From contig CM073592.1 of the NCBI GenBank assembly GCA_037074705.1, positions 57,401,129 to 57,465,128 of the forward strand: 64,000 nucleotides of DNA, given 5' to 3'. This DNA comes from Zhengitettix transpicula. Its lineage: Eukaryota > Arthropoda > Insecta > Orthoptera > Tetrigidae. Under the pieces are notes generated by a model. The model was given only the letters and a program-made list of their open reading frames with translations, was not told where the DNA came from and ran no database searches. Below are positions 23,410 to 34,760 of the stretch, piece after piece. Numbering within the stretch: the stretch's first letter is position 1; every line of letters begins with the position of its first letter. Both the position numbers and the translations under genes were made by a program.

Positions 23410-25273
23410 ACGTAAATAACATGAGAAAATGAGTTGTGGATTTAATTCGTCTCAAATTCTTTGTACCTTTTTATTAAAATTATCGTAGTAATTGTCGTTC
23501 CAGAAACTGTTAAAATATGACTTTAAATGACACCTTATTGTCATTAATAATTAATATTGTGATAAATATTGGTGACTACTGGTATAGAGTTGAAACATTA
23601 GACTGAATAACTGCTTGCTTTTGTGTATGATTATACTTCAGTTATAATCTACTAATTTTGGGTAGTTGGAGTGCTGTGTTTTGGAGAAAGAGAGAATGAG
23701 AGGAGAGAGTAACAGCGATGGTGGGAAACTCACATAACTGTTATCGTCATACACATTTTGCTGTAAAATTCCTGTGAAGTTAAGAGAATATTTTTAAGAA
23801 AATTTTTACCAACGTATTCTTTTTGGAATTTTAAAAAAAACATCAAATAAGATGAAACACTGTAGAATTAACCGAATTTCGGAACACACTGTCAGAGAAC
23901 GAAGACAAAAATATTGAATTGATTTCCTTGTTTTATAAAATTATTTCAATATTCATGTACTTATTTAGCTTAATTTATTTGTGCGTCTTCACTGCCATAA
24001 ATGAGAAAGATTGAAATCACATCCAATGAAACCATAAATAAAACGATTAATTTTGTGTTTACGTTAATCATTATAAACGCAGTTAAACGAATTTTTTTAT
24101 TGGTTTAAAACATACAGAAAATTTTATACATAGGTAATCCCTTTGCTCTGTACCATTTATTTCACAAAATAAACAGTTAAGAGCAAAACTTGAATCCATA
24201 ACTTCTTTTAGCTTCCATAAATAAACAACTGAATCCTCGTTTATTATATATGTGGCTGTGCACAACAAACGTTGGAAGCTAGAATATTCATGAAAAAGAC
24301 TGGGGCAGCCATGAGACGTATAAAAGAAAAACAGCATAAAATCTTATCTTTCAACTCGCGAGAAAGTACGCATTCAAGAACAAAGTTAACCATTTTCGTA
24401 AAAATATGCCCTTAGAGCAGCATTATACCCTAGAGACGTGACAACGCATTCAAGGACAGCAACAGTTTCGCTAGCAGATAACAGCCTGTTTCTCATACAG
24501 TTTGCAAAAGCTTCTGTGGCTCATACGCGGATGAAATTGATTACTGAATGTAAAATCTTCGCACTGGGCATAAAAAACGCGGAAATATGTTTTTAGGATA
24601 GGAATTTTAAAAGTGGCATCAACGGAAATTATTTGGTGATTTCTGGTAAAAGGTCTAATACAGAACGAATAGAAGGGACTGAACATTCTTCTAATTAACC
24701 ATCATTTCAAAAGAAGAATAAAAATAAATTACAAAACTTGTTCTTCGAAATGTGACTTATCGCAAAGGGAACCTTATAAACACTTTTTCTTTTCAGTTCT
24801 GTAACAAATTATTAAATTGGTCCAATTTCACAACCCAACCACGTGGCTGTCACTGACCGATTTATAAGCCATGGTCAACTTGACAGATTGTATTTTTTTT
24901 CCTATTTGGAAACAACAAACTTCCACTGCCGATCCATAATAAAGGACAGAATTCAGTTCCTAAGGTTTTTATGCTAATTTGCAGTTTAGTCTTAGCGCTA
25001 TTACTGCTAACAATATAAATTGTTTAATTTATAATTCCATGATTGTGTTTAACAAAAATAATATTGTGTTTATCTAAACCAGAAGTAAATATATGTTGTT
25101 CTAAAGTTTCCGTAATATTTCTGAAGCTTATTTTCAACTGTTAGATGGCTGTTTTGAAAAAAAAATTACTATAGGCTGAAAATATTGGTTTAGCTGTAAT
25201 TACATGACTAAATAAATAATTTACATCACTAAATATAGCCTGGTTTGTTGCAGATTAATAGTGAAACTAATGC
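23410..25273. other. AT-rich non-coding stretch, nothing recognised
   Basis: No transposon, RNA or protein signature was seen. Short chance open frames only. Confidence 0.45.
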
Positions 25274-25385
25274 TTTTTTTAGGTAACAGGCTACATGAGG
25301 GTAATCCACAAGGTGCAAACTCCCCTTTAATAGCATTGAAAGGGATTTGAAAGGTGGGATGCGTAAGGGTAGAAGAAGGTAGCCA
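25274..25385 (-). mobile_element. poly(A) retroposon family, copy 2, 5'-truncated
   Basis: A T run (25274-25280, the poly(A) tail on the minus strand) is followed by AGGTAACAGGCTACATGAGG and about 100 bp of the family's 3' end. It stops at GGTAGCC (25385). It lies 34 bp from copy 3 in opposite orientation. Confidence 0.85.
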
Positions 25386-25419
25386 ACTACATAATGGAAA
25401 ATATAAAATGAATTCATGA

Positions 25420-26085
25420 GAAGAGAATTCTCTCGCAAGTGAACCTTCCCAGAGAGTTCTGGCTGAGGCTACCTTTGGGGATGCCTTCATATCTCTCTGG
25501 TTATTTGAACTAAGGTTCCCACATGCCGAGGCACCTCAGCCAGTTTTGAGAGTTATATGTTCCGGAATCACAGGCCTTGGGCATACGGTAAGAGTTGTTC
25601 CTTGTTCCCATTGGAACAGTCGGCCAGCTGCCTTCTAAACTTGTCGAGGCACGGAGAAAGGAATGCTGCGTCCCCACAGCAAACTCCTCTCCCGCTATCG
25701 GAAGGGCGTGGGACAAGTACCAATGCAACGGTAAGAGTTGTTCCTTCTTCCCATTGGAACAGTCGGCCAGCTGCCTTCTAAACTGGTCGAGGCACGGAGA
25801 AAGGAATGCTGCGTCCCCACAGCAAACTCCTCTCCCGCTATCGGAAGGGCGTGGGACAAGTACCAATGCCCGACCTACCTGATGCAGGTTTTTCTAGGGT
25901 TTTCCCTGCATTTCTTTAGGCGAATGCCGGGTAGGATCCTTAAAATATAGCCCGGGGGCCCTAGTTAACCCTTGGCTACCTTCCTCTAACCTTCGGCATC
26001 CCCCCTTTCAAATCCCTTCCTATGCTATTAAAGGGGAGTTGCCCAACGTGGTTTACCCTCATGTAGCCTGTTTCCCTAAAAAAAG
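25420..26085 (+). mobile_element. poly(A) retroposon family, copy 3, nearly full length with internal duplication
   Basis: An exact 11-bp target duplication TGAATTCATGA flanks it (25409-25419 and 26086-26096). The 5' end retains only half of the family's 5' hairpin, and the 3' end is ...AGCCTGTTTCCCT followed by a short A run. The body carries a 142-bp direct tandem duplication (25587-25728 and 25729-25868), which makes it longer than other copies. Plus-strand open frames of 70-95 codons occur but differ between copies and are disrupted elsewhere, so the element is taken as non-coding. Confidence 0.9.
25587..25868 (+). repeat. 142-bp tandem duplication inside retroposon copy 3
   Basis: The segment beginning CGGTAAGAGTTGTTCC and ending near GGACAAGTACCAATGC occurs twice in a row with only a few differences. 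Other copies in the window have it once. Confidence 0.92.
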
Positions 26086-26096
26086 TGAATTCATGA

Positions 26097-27401
26097 ACTG
26101 TTGGTCATTATTGTTTTACGAACGTTCTGCGGAATATAAGTGTTTTACTAAAACCAATTCCAAGGCAATTTTTCATTGAAACCGAATGCAATTTTTTTTA
26201 GAACGAATTAAATTCATGAAGTGCCAACCATAAAATGAGTTTCACGGAAGCTGATTACCGAAACAAAAGTGAATTTGTGATAAATTTTCAGATAACTGCC
26301 ATTCCATGAACTCTCAATTAATTTCACAAATGGAAACTACTTAGTTCAAAATTAAACTATTCATTAATTGGTTTAATTTATAACGACATATATGTTTGAA
26401 AAAAATTATTTTTGTCTAATGTTTCAGCTAAATTAGAAGTTCAATAAATATCACACATTGACCCAGTAGTGAAAATGCGGTGTACGTGTGGCAACAATCA
26501 GGCGATGAGATAATATTCTATAATCGTGTTATTTAAAAGGACGTTTGGTTTGCCTAATATATATCCTTATACTAATTTTTTAAAACAAAATTATGAGTTA
26601 CACATTCTTCCAGTGATATATGTCGTGCTATCAGTGATTTAATTATCGATACAGACGATACCTATTCATTATATATGAACCTAATTATCCGTTCTGTAGT
26701 AAATTGTACCATGTTAATTATTATGTTAAGTCTTAAAGAGTTTGTAACGTTATGAAATAGTATAAATTTACTGTAAGTTATAAGGACACTTTATATTCTA
26801 TTATACTCAATTATATTTTATTGTAAAATATATTAGCCTTGGACAATGTTAAGCACAGGTTTAGTTTTAACTTATTGTAAGGTACTAAAATTCTGCTGTC
26901 GCTTTAGTACAAATTGTATTCTTATCTTCGGATGAGAGGGGAGTTTGCCTGCTAATGCATGGAAGGTACCGCGTGAGCAATAAATCGCGAAGCATATTGC
27001 CGCCTGCAGCTCCGCTTTACTAGGACAATATCTCCGTGACGGCAGAAGCACGTGTACCCGGTTATATTAAAAGAGTCACAGCTTCCTCCTGCGCATTTGC
27101 AGATACGGATTACGGCGGAGTGGAGGTCCTGTAACTTGATAATTTATAGCTTTCGACAGGCCACTGCGTAGTGCTTATTGGATTCGAATACGAAAAGTAA
27201 TTTACAACGCTGATTGCTGAGCGCAACTTGCTGCTACATACCGAAATCCAATTTGTGATAAGAGCACAAACCTGGCAGCTGCCACTTACTCAGAGAAAAA
27301 CTCTAAATAATTTCGTGTTCAGTCCGCACCGCAGCTGGGAGTATATTTCACCTGAGTATCAATGAATAATTACACTACAAAGCCGCAAAATAAGTTGTCA
27401 A
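26097..27401. other. AT-rich stretch with GC-richer island at about 26930-27350
   Basis: The first 800 bp are AT-rich and featureless. The island does not read as a known protein and holds no RNA gene I recognise. It resembles the other enhancer-like islands of the window. Confidence 0.4.
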
Positions 27402-28562
27402 TTTTTTTTTTAATTTGTTGATTTAAAGTCGCGTCAACCTATAGGTTATTGGCGACCCTCTAAAAGTATTTACAAAATTAGCTTACAGTAATTTAGAAAA
27501 TTTCTAATTTTGAACAACGTTTCAAATAGCGGATGACAATTTAGCTTCGGAGACGAAATTCAGGAGGCTCTTGATCGCCGTGGTGAGTATACAGAAGTCT
27601 TCTGAGTATTCGGCTAAAGTCCTCCTGCGTATGTCATCATATTTTGTACAATAAAACAGAATATTCTGGATGGTGAGGGCTTGATCACATGCATCACAAG
27701 TGGGCCGATCTGTTCTGGAAAAAAAGATATTCGTGTGTGAGTTTGGTGTGCAACGTTCTAATTCTGGAGACTATTATTTGTTGCCTTCTTGAGATGTTGT
27801 TGAGGTGGCACAGACCTGCTGATGTTTGCAGGTTCTGATGGAAGAAGCCGCTATTTCCTCCTCTATTCGTGTCCTGCCAGCTACCCTCCACTTTTTCTGT
27901 ACAATCATTTATAATGTCCGAGGCCGTTCAGGTTGAGGCTTCATGCAATGGTATATCTTCTTGTCCAGTGTCCGCCAGTGCGTCCACCTCCTCGTTTTCC
28001 CTGCGATGCCCACAGGCGCCGGAATCCAGACAAGCTCCACGGATTTCTCTGGCGAGCTGCAGAGAAGTAGGTTATCTCTGATGGCGTTGATGGAGCCGTT
28101 CCTTATTTTTTGGTCACGTAAATGCTTTAATGATTGCAAAGAGTCTGTTAAGATCATAAAACTGTTTACTGAAGATTCCAGGCAGTATTCAACTGCCATT
28201 GCTATGGCGTCGGTTTCCGCGGAGGTGCTAGAAGCTGAATTATGGATGGCTATTTTCCTGGTGAAATTGGGAAGAATCACCGCACAGCCAGTGCCTGCTT
28301 CTGTTTTTGAGGCGTCCGTGTGAACCAATGTAGGGTCTCCATGCTTCTTTATGAGCGCATCGAGGTGAACTGTAGCACTTGCCCTAAGGATCTTCTTGGG
28401 AATCAAGGTCAATGAGGTATGTATTTGCAGGCCGATAAACTTCCATGGAGGGAGATTAGATGTATTATTCTGGTCTATGTTGGGGATGGTGAATTGGGGT
28501 CTGCGAAATAGTTTGGCTGATGCATTATGAAAAGGAAGGGTACGTAATTCAGGTTGGGTTCA
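27402..28562 (-). mobile_element. LINE fragment with RNase H domain, 5'-truncated
   Basis: The minus-strand element ends in a poly(A) tail (T run at 27403-27411). A 3' untranslated region of about 120 bp precedes it, then the ORF2 C-terminal region up to about 28560, where homology to LINE proteins stops. An RNase H domain after the reverse transcriptase is known from the I, R1, LOA and Outcast-type clades. No target duplication was identified. Confidence 0.75.
27545..28540 (-). pseudogene. LINE ORF2 C-terminus: RNase H and Cys-rich tail
   Basis: In the frame starting at 28412, RNase H residues are visible: D33 in VHTDASK, E66 in TSAETDA and D90 in ILTDS. The region WIPAPVGIAG should read WxPxHxGI, so the conserved His is Pro here. 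Directly after, at about 27995-27998, one extra base shifts the frame; the next frame gives NEEVDALAD, the expected ending of the domain. Further on, VSRIRTLHTKLTHEYL and RPTCDACDQALTIQN...YC (27610-27800) form the usual Cys-containing tail, with Asn where a His is common. Upstream sequence up to about 28540 reads PPWKFIG, also LINE-like. The protein is broken by the frameshift and truncation. Confidence 0.85.
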
Positions 28563-28968
28563 CTAGTTTGTGGTCTCACATTCATGGAATTTGCCTGAAG
28601 GGACTTTATTGAGTACCTAATTGTACTTAATCTTCTCCGGAAAGTATCAAAATTTCTGTTTCACCTACAAACCTAAATTTTCTAATCGGTAAACCCATAA
28701 TTATATTGCCATTGCACAATTATTAGTTTTGATTTTTGCAATTCCTGCTGTCCTAATTGTGTGATCTTGCTTCCCATCTTCACATGTGAATGAAAACGAC
28801 GCGTTTCTTTACGGCGAAAACTATTGATAGGATATGACGTGGACCTATATTTTTCTTTAAAGCGTTACTTTTATGTTACGTTACTTTTCGTGGCTCTCAG
28901 GCTCTATCTAATAACATTATCTTCTCGCCTTCTCTTACAAACAGAGATTTTATTTGCCTACCAATAAT
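28563..28968. other. non-coding stretch, nothing recognised
   Basis: Short region between the LINE fragment and LTR copy D. No features were seen. Confidence 0.4.
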
Positions 28969-28972
28969 ATAT

Positions 28973-29936
28973 TGTAGTAATTGGTAATTAAGACATTGTT
29001 CTAATTGAAAAGTTGAATTGTAGAGGAATCATTATTGGTGGATATAGCGGACGCCGCAACAAACCGGCAATGCAAAGAAAGTATTGTTGATCGATCGAGA
29101 AGGTTCTACGCGCTCAAAATTTACGAGACGAACGAACAGTCGGGCAGCAGACAGCAAATAGAACAGACGAAAAGAACGAACAGTCAGGCAATGAACGGCG
29201 AGGTGTAAAGACCACAAAATTCTAATACACGAAAAGTTGAACAATTTAGTCAGTCAGCAGCGAGAATGAAAAAGGTCTAATTTAAAGAAGGAGAAAGGGT
29301 TCCAGTAACCAGTACGCCGTTATATCAAAAATGCAGAAATTGAACTAGTCTTCAGTCAACAGACAAAACCAACAAAAATCCACGAGACCTACAAATCCAG
29401 GTTGCAGTAAATCATCAAGAATCGACAAAGTTATTTTAAACCAACTAACAAACTACGCTAATTAGAGTCGGTGAACATTTAGAGTCTGTGAGTACTTAGA
29501 ATCAGTGATATCCCCAAAATTGTGCACGAAAAGTTAAAATGAGACCTGAGCTGCCGTAAGTAGAAAGAAAACTTTAAAATAATTGTAAACCACGTTTAAA
29601 AGACAAACGTCAGATCGTTCTTTAATTATCGATAAAATGAGATCTTTAATTATTCAGATCATTCTTTATTTCTTGATAAAAATTGAAATTGTTTAAATTC
29701 AATCTTTAGTATTATTTCTTCAGCAACAAATTTCATCTATGCTCAGACGCATTGATTCCCATATAAAGTAAATGTAATTTTTGTGATTTTGATTATATAA
29801 ATTCTGCCATTTATCAAACCCAGTTCAAGACCCTGAGATCCCAAATATTTTTGTAATTTGAATACTTGTTTTAAAATTGTTAATAAATCTTGTTTAATAG
29901 TTTTAACGTAATAGTTCATTTCATTTAAAACGCTAC
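28973..29936 (+). mobile_element. solo LTR, copy D
   Basis: A 964-bp block starts TGTAGTAATTGGTAATTAAG and ends AAAACGCTACA (TG...CA). Its first 35 bases resemble the minus-strand start of copies A and B, and TATCAAACCCAG...GACCCTGAGATC near 29815-29840 matches copy A. The left flank is ATAT, but the right flank is TAAT, so no perfect target duplication is seen. An AATAAA signal lies near 29883. No internal retrotransposon genes adjoin. Confidence 0.5.
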
Positions 29937-32900
29937 ATAATTCACATAATGAAAGATGATAAAAGATATTTATTATAAATTATTACAATATCTAAAAAAA
30001 AAGTATATCTAAGATACCCTAAATATGTATATACCGCTTCAGAAAAAAACATTCTCTTTAAAACCAACAAAATCTCTGCCAAAGAAATTGTGAAACTTTT
30101 GTAACGCTCACTATCTTGTCTCTTAGTGGCGGATGGTAGTTTGATATTGCTAGAAAACCCTTTCCAGCTCTGTATAACAACGAAAAAAAATATTAATCGA
30201 AATAAGTCCGACCATTTTCTTTTGTAAAGTCATTGTGACAGAAATTTGGGTAACACAGGTTTCACGTCCACAATTACATAAAACGTAAAGAAAAGTTTCG
30301 CTTATAATAAATTCATAACATGATAATTAGAACAACAAAACTGAACAAATTCGGTTTCAAAGACGATGTTGAAAGAGAACAAAAGTTTTGACTATTCAGT
30401 TTATATTATACACAAATATTGATGAATACAGTTATTGAATACACTGAATGAATTATAAATAGGCAAATATCATCACAATTTCAAGGTATAGGAGTATTGG
30501 TAGTTAGTGTTATTAGAATAAAATATTTTAATGTTTGCTAAATAATCGTATAAACGTATGAATTCCAATTCTTATATATAATTTAGACGACTGTGACCAT
30601 TTCCATAACCATATTTAATCTTAATAAATATACTTCAAGAAATTTATTAAAACGTTTTTGAAAAAACTATTGAAGTATAAGTACATAATTTAAAAAATAT
30701 CATCCACAATAATTATAAAATATTTTGTAGAAAAATATATTTGAAATTAGAAGAATATTTGTCTACAATATTTTTATACAATAAAAAAATTAGATTTCGG
30801 TAATAATCGTAAAGGTAATAACGTTTAATAATATGATTAATTTTGATTAAAAATTTCTAAAAAAGGTCAAATATTGGAGAGCGCGAATAGAAAGCAACAC
30901 AATTATGACCAAATGTAATGCTCGATAATAACAATAATTTGGATGATTATTTGATTATAATACATTAGGTAAAAGATACCCAGACTTTTTAAAGAAAACC
31001 TGAATATTTTATTTGATTTGAGGATAAATTTCCTAAATTTATGTATATGGATGACAATTATTGAATAACTATTAACCTGACACTCAACACAGTTGTTTTT
31101 ATATAGTTATTGAATAATCAAACTATTACGAAAAATCGTCTTAATGTTGTGCTAAGTTAAGTGGAAATTTAAAATACGAATTATGAAAGGGACACTACTG
31201 TAAAATTTCGCTTCAATTTATATTGTTTTATTTTATATTGTTGTTACACCCGTAAAAGTTTATTTCTAAACCGATATATTTTTTACGCTCGACCAAAATA
31301 TTTCTATAGAGAGGAAAATAAATCTTTATCAACTTTCTCTCGCGGGATCGTAAAATTTAATGTGGCTCGTTCCAGAAAATGCGTTGCATATAACTTACGA
31401 AATAAGGCAATATTATTCTCCGATTATGACCTTAAACTTCCCAAGGACTTTGAAAAGGGAACTCGGTGTAGCAGTCGGAAAATTGTGGTATGCGAAAAGG
31501 AATAAGTAATGGAAAGTTTCTCAGTTGCGGCCGAGAAGTGTCTTTTGAGCACAATTCTCAAAGTTGAAGTGTATTTTTGCAACGAAACTTTGTTAAACTT
31601 TAAATTAGGTAAATATTTTCTTACAATTTTCATCGTAATAAAGTATGTAGTGATTAGGCCTATACTAACGTTTCCAAATATTCTTACTCGCGGAGATATT
31701 TCATATTAATATTATTTGTTTACGCAGAACTACTGCTTTTGGAAATTTATATTCACATTTTTAAGTCATCTTCTAGTGATAATAACGACATCAGATTTTT
31801 AACATAATTTTAATATCAAAGAACGGATTATTGTCGCGCACGGTCATTTACGAACTTCCATTTTTCTTTGATCTGATAGCCATTACATGATTTCTTTTTT
31901 TCGAATTTTCTGTTTACGAAAATAGAGTTGTGTTCGTTTGGTCAGGAAACCCGGGCCCCATGTTCCTTCGGGAAACTTGTAATAGAGTTGAAAAGGGATT
32001 CTCTTATGGGCCCTGAATTGCCCATTACCTGGAATTGGTTTTTGTAACTGGATACGTTGCCCCTTCCAAGCTCTCCACTGTTATGCTTGCAAGAAATTTG
32101 AGATGCCTGAACGCATGAGGAATGAGAATTTACCTTAAATAGACATGATTTGCAAAACACGGTGTTAAGGAGGAAAAAATGTCGGATAATAGTTCAGTGT
32201 GCAGCAGCTATATTTCTCATGATACAAAATGGCAGCTTTTGTAATTTAATTTGCGTTTAAAGTTATTATTACTACGTTTATTCTTAATATTAGCTGACAT
32301 TTGTCTCGCCTGAATATTAATATCTCTTACATAAAATTATTTGTAATTCTATTTATAATTTTTAAAATAACCTACCTCAAAAACCTCGGAGTAAAGAAAA
32401 TTTTAAGCATTCAATATGTTCGCAAAAATAAGTTTTTCGTACTTTCTGAATGAAAGTTACTCACGAAAAACATATATTTCGGACCAGAAATTAAATTGAT
32501 CTACATTAAATGAGTGTGTAAACAGCATAAATAAGTCGTCTACAAACTGCATATTACACGAAATTGTCCGAAGTAATGACTAAATTTTATTTGGGAAACG
32601 CTAAAAATAAGGTACTATTATTAAATGAAAACGTAAGTACATTACTTCCCCTTTTCTGCTCTAAGTGATTGGAATTAGCTGAAACCAACGTTTGCCATCA
32701 CACAAATCTAGAACGACGCGGAGCTTCCATTTTCTCACTCTTTCGTTGAATCTGTAAAGAGATCCACTACGTCTTAATAAAGAAGCTCCCCATTCGTTAC
32801 ACCCCGAGAGGTGGACAACTTTAATCAATCCTGGGACTCCCACAGGTTCTCTCTTTACTTCTCATGAGAATTTATTTGAATTGCTAATTGCAGAAAAAGG

Positions 32901-33580
32901 TTTGTGTTTTTTCCTCTATTCTTTCCAGCTTGCAAATGAATGAATTTCGGAATTAATTTAATGCTCATATAATCACTAAACTAATTCATCTTTAAAGTAA
33001 ATGTCGCACATATTTAATGAGGAGAGTGGACGTTATTCGCTACTGGCTGTTCTGATTTTAAAAGTTGTAGTGACTATCAGACTTTTCATCAAATATATTA
33101 TTTTAGACTTTAAAACAAGACATTCCTGCTTGTAGTGCCAGAACGCATATTATTATTTCCGTACGCGGCTAGTTAGTCGTCCAAATGTATAATCCCTGAA
33201 ATTCGTAACTTAAATCCACATTTACAGAAATTACAGAGTTATAGGGCAACTCAGTGAATTACTATTATTTTTAAAATTTTGATAGCCTTCGTAGCATGTA
33301 GAATATTTTTTTAAAATTTTTTAAGAATATTTTATGTTATACCGGTCCTCTGTTACTATTAGTAACAAATTTAATTTACAATCATTACTAATTGTTTATT
33401 TATATTTACTTTACCTTCTCATAAGGCTAACAGCGGTCTTGAAAATTATGTATAAAACATAAATAAAATGTCAGTTTGGATTAAATAACGTTCATATTTA
33501 CATTATCTAAGTCTCGGCTGAATAATGTTTTAAATCAATGAGTACCAGTGATGGTCAGTATAAAGTGACTCATTTGTCGT
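29937..33580. other. gene desert, AT-rich, with a few GC-richer patches
   Basis: 29937-31400 is strongly AT-rich with nothing recognised. Patches at about 31430-31560, 31925-32160 and 32640-32880 are GC-richer, without protein or RNA signatures. Confidence 0.4.
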
Positions 33581-33584
33581 AAAA

Positions 33585-33800
33585 TATTTCGGTGAAACTA
33601 ATTTCCATTGTAGTTCGCCGTTGTCAGAGTCGTAGCTTTGTCGGATCGTTTTCTCCCAATCTAGGCTTATTAGAGTAATGAAGTCATCTGTGGAATTAGC
33701 GTGCCCGTATTTGACGAGGAACTCGCTATAATAATGACCGCAAAATCCTTAATTAGGGTAATGAGGGTAGCAACAAATTCCAATTTTTTTTTACGGAGAA
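33585..33800. promoter_or_regulatory. candidate conserved non-coding element
   Basis: A GC-richer island in AT-rich DNA. It has several intact-looking factor-type sites, including CCTTAATTAGGGTAATGAGG near 33748 with two TAAT/ATTA cores. No coding potential was seen. The assignment is inference from composition and motif density only. Confidence 0.25.
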
Positions 33801-34439
33801 TTGAAATGTCTCTTTGATTTGTTGTATTAATATTCCAAATTCTTTCTGGAAATCGTACATTTATTTTCACGTACGAATTATCATTAAATATATTTTTATT
33901 TGAACGTATTTATGTATAACCGACGCAATAAGAACCGCACTTTTTATAATGAAATAGAGGAACATTAATTTTACAGAACAGAACTCGTATCTGCACCTTC
34001 TAAATAACCCCCTCGTCTCCACAGGAAGCGTAACATTGGCGCCTACATGTTAAAATTGACGACATAAGAAAAAAAAAAGATTAACGATTAATGGAAACTG
34101 TTGTAATAAAAGAGAATGCTTAAAAGATTTAATGATAAATAATTAATAGGCGCTAACTTTCAATTATTTAATCACATTGAAATTATTCATATCCCTTGAT
34201 ACGCAGTTATCTCACATTTCTTTCACATGAAAGTTGTAAAAAATTATAACAGAATTTAAAATACCAGAAAGATAATACAAAAATAATGTATTTTGAAAAT
34301 ATTCAGATTTACTATTTCGGTGTCACTCATCAAAATTTTTAACAATTAACTATATGCATGTCTTGACTGTTTAAAATATTTCTTCTTACTTTATTCATAA
34401 ACATTTTTCTTCATTAAATTTATTACAAAATACATGAAT

Positions 34440-34760
34440 GTTGAGTACTGATACAGCTCACCTACTGTTGGATGTTGAATGGGGCGGCTTATCGTATATT
34501 TATTTAAAATAGGTAATTTCCACCGTTAATGAGTGTCGCGAATTGTGTTCTAAATAAAACAATAATTGGCTCAGTTATTAGCAGTGGTCAATTAATCGAC
34601 CAACGTTGTCATTATTGTTGAAACACATTTCAAAATTTATTACCGTGTTTGGTGATTACCAGATTATATTCCGAATGGAAAATTATATTGGGAAACGTTT
34701 CGCAATTACACAGCTGTAATGCGCGGACATTATGAATGTGTGCTATTAACTTGTATTTCT
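34440..34760. promoter_or_regulatory. candidate conserved non-coding element with SOX/homeodomain-like sites
   Basis: Contains ACAATAATTGG (near 34559) and CATTATTGTTG (near 34610), which are opposed SOX-type ATTGT cores. It also holds CAATTAATCGAC and several TAAT cores within 300 bp. No open frame of interest. Function is inferred. Confidence 0.28.

Noticed and set aside
25510..25866. Minus-strand 118-codon frame and plus-strand frames of 70-95 codons in the retroposon
   Set aside because: The frames are not kept among the ten copies, and the repeated peptide in copy 3 simply reflects the 142-bp duplication.
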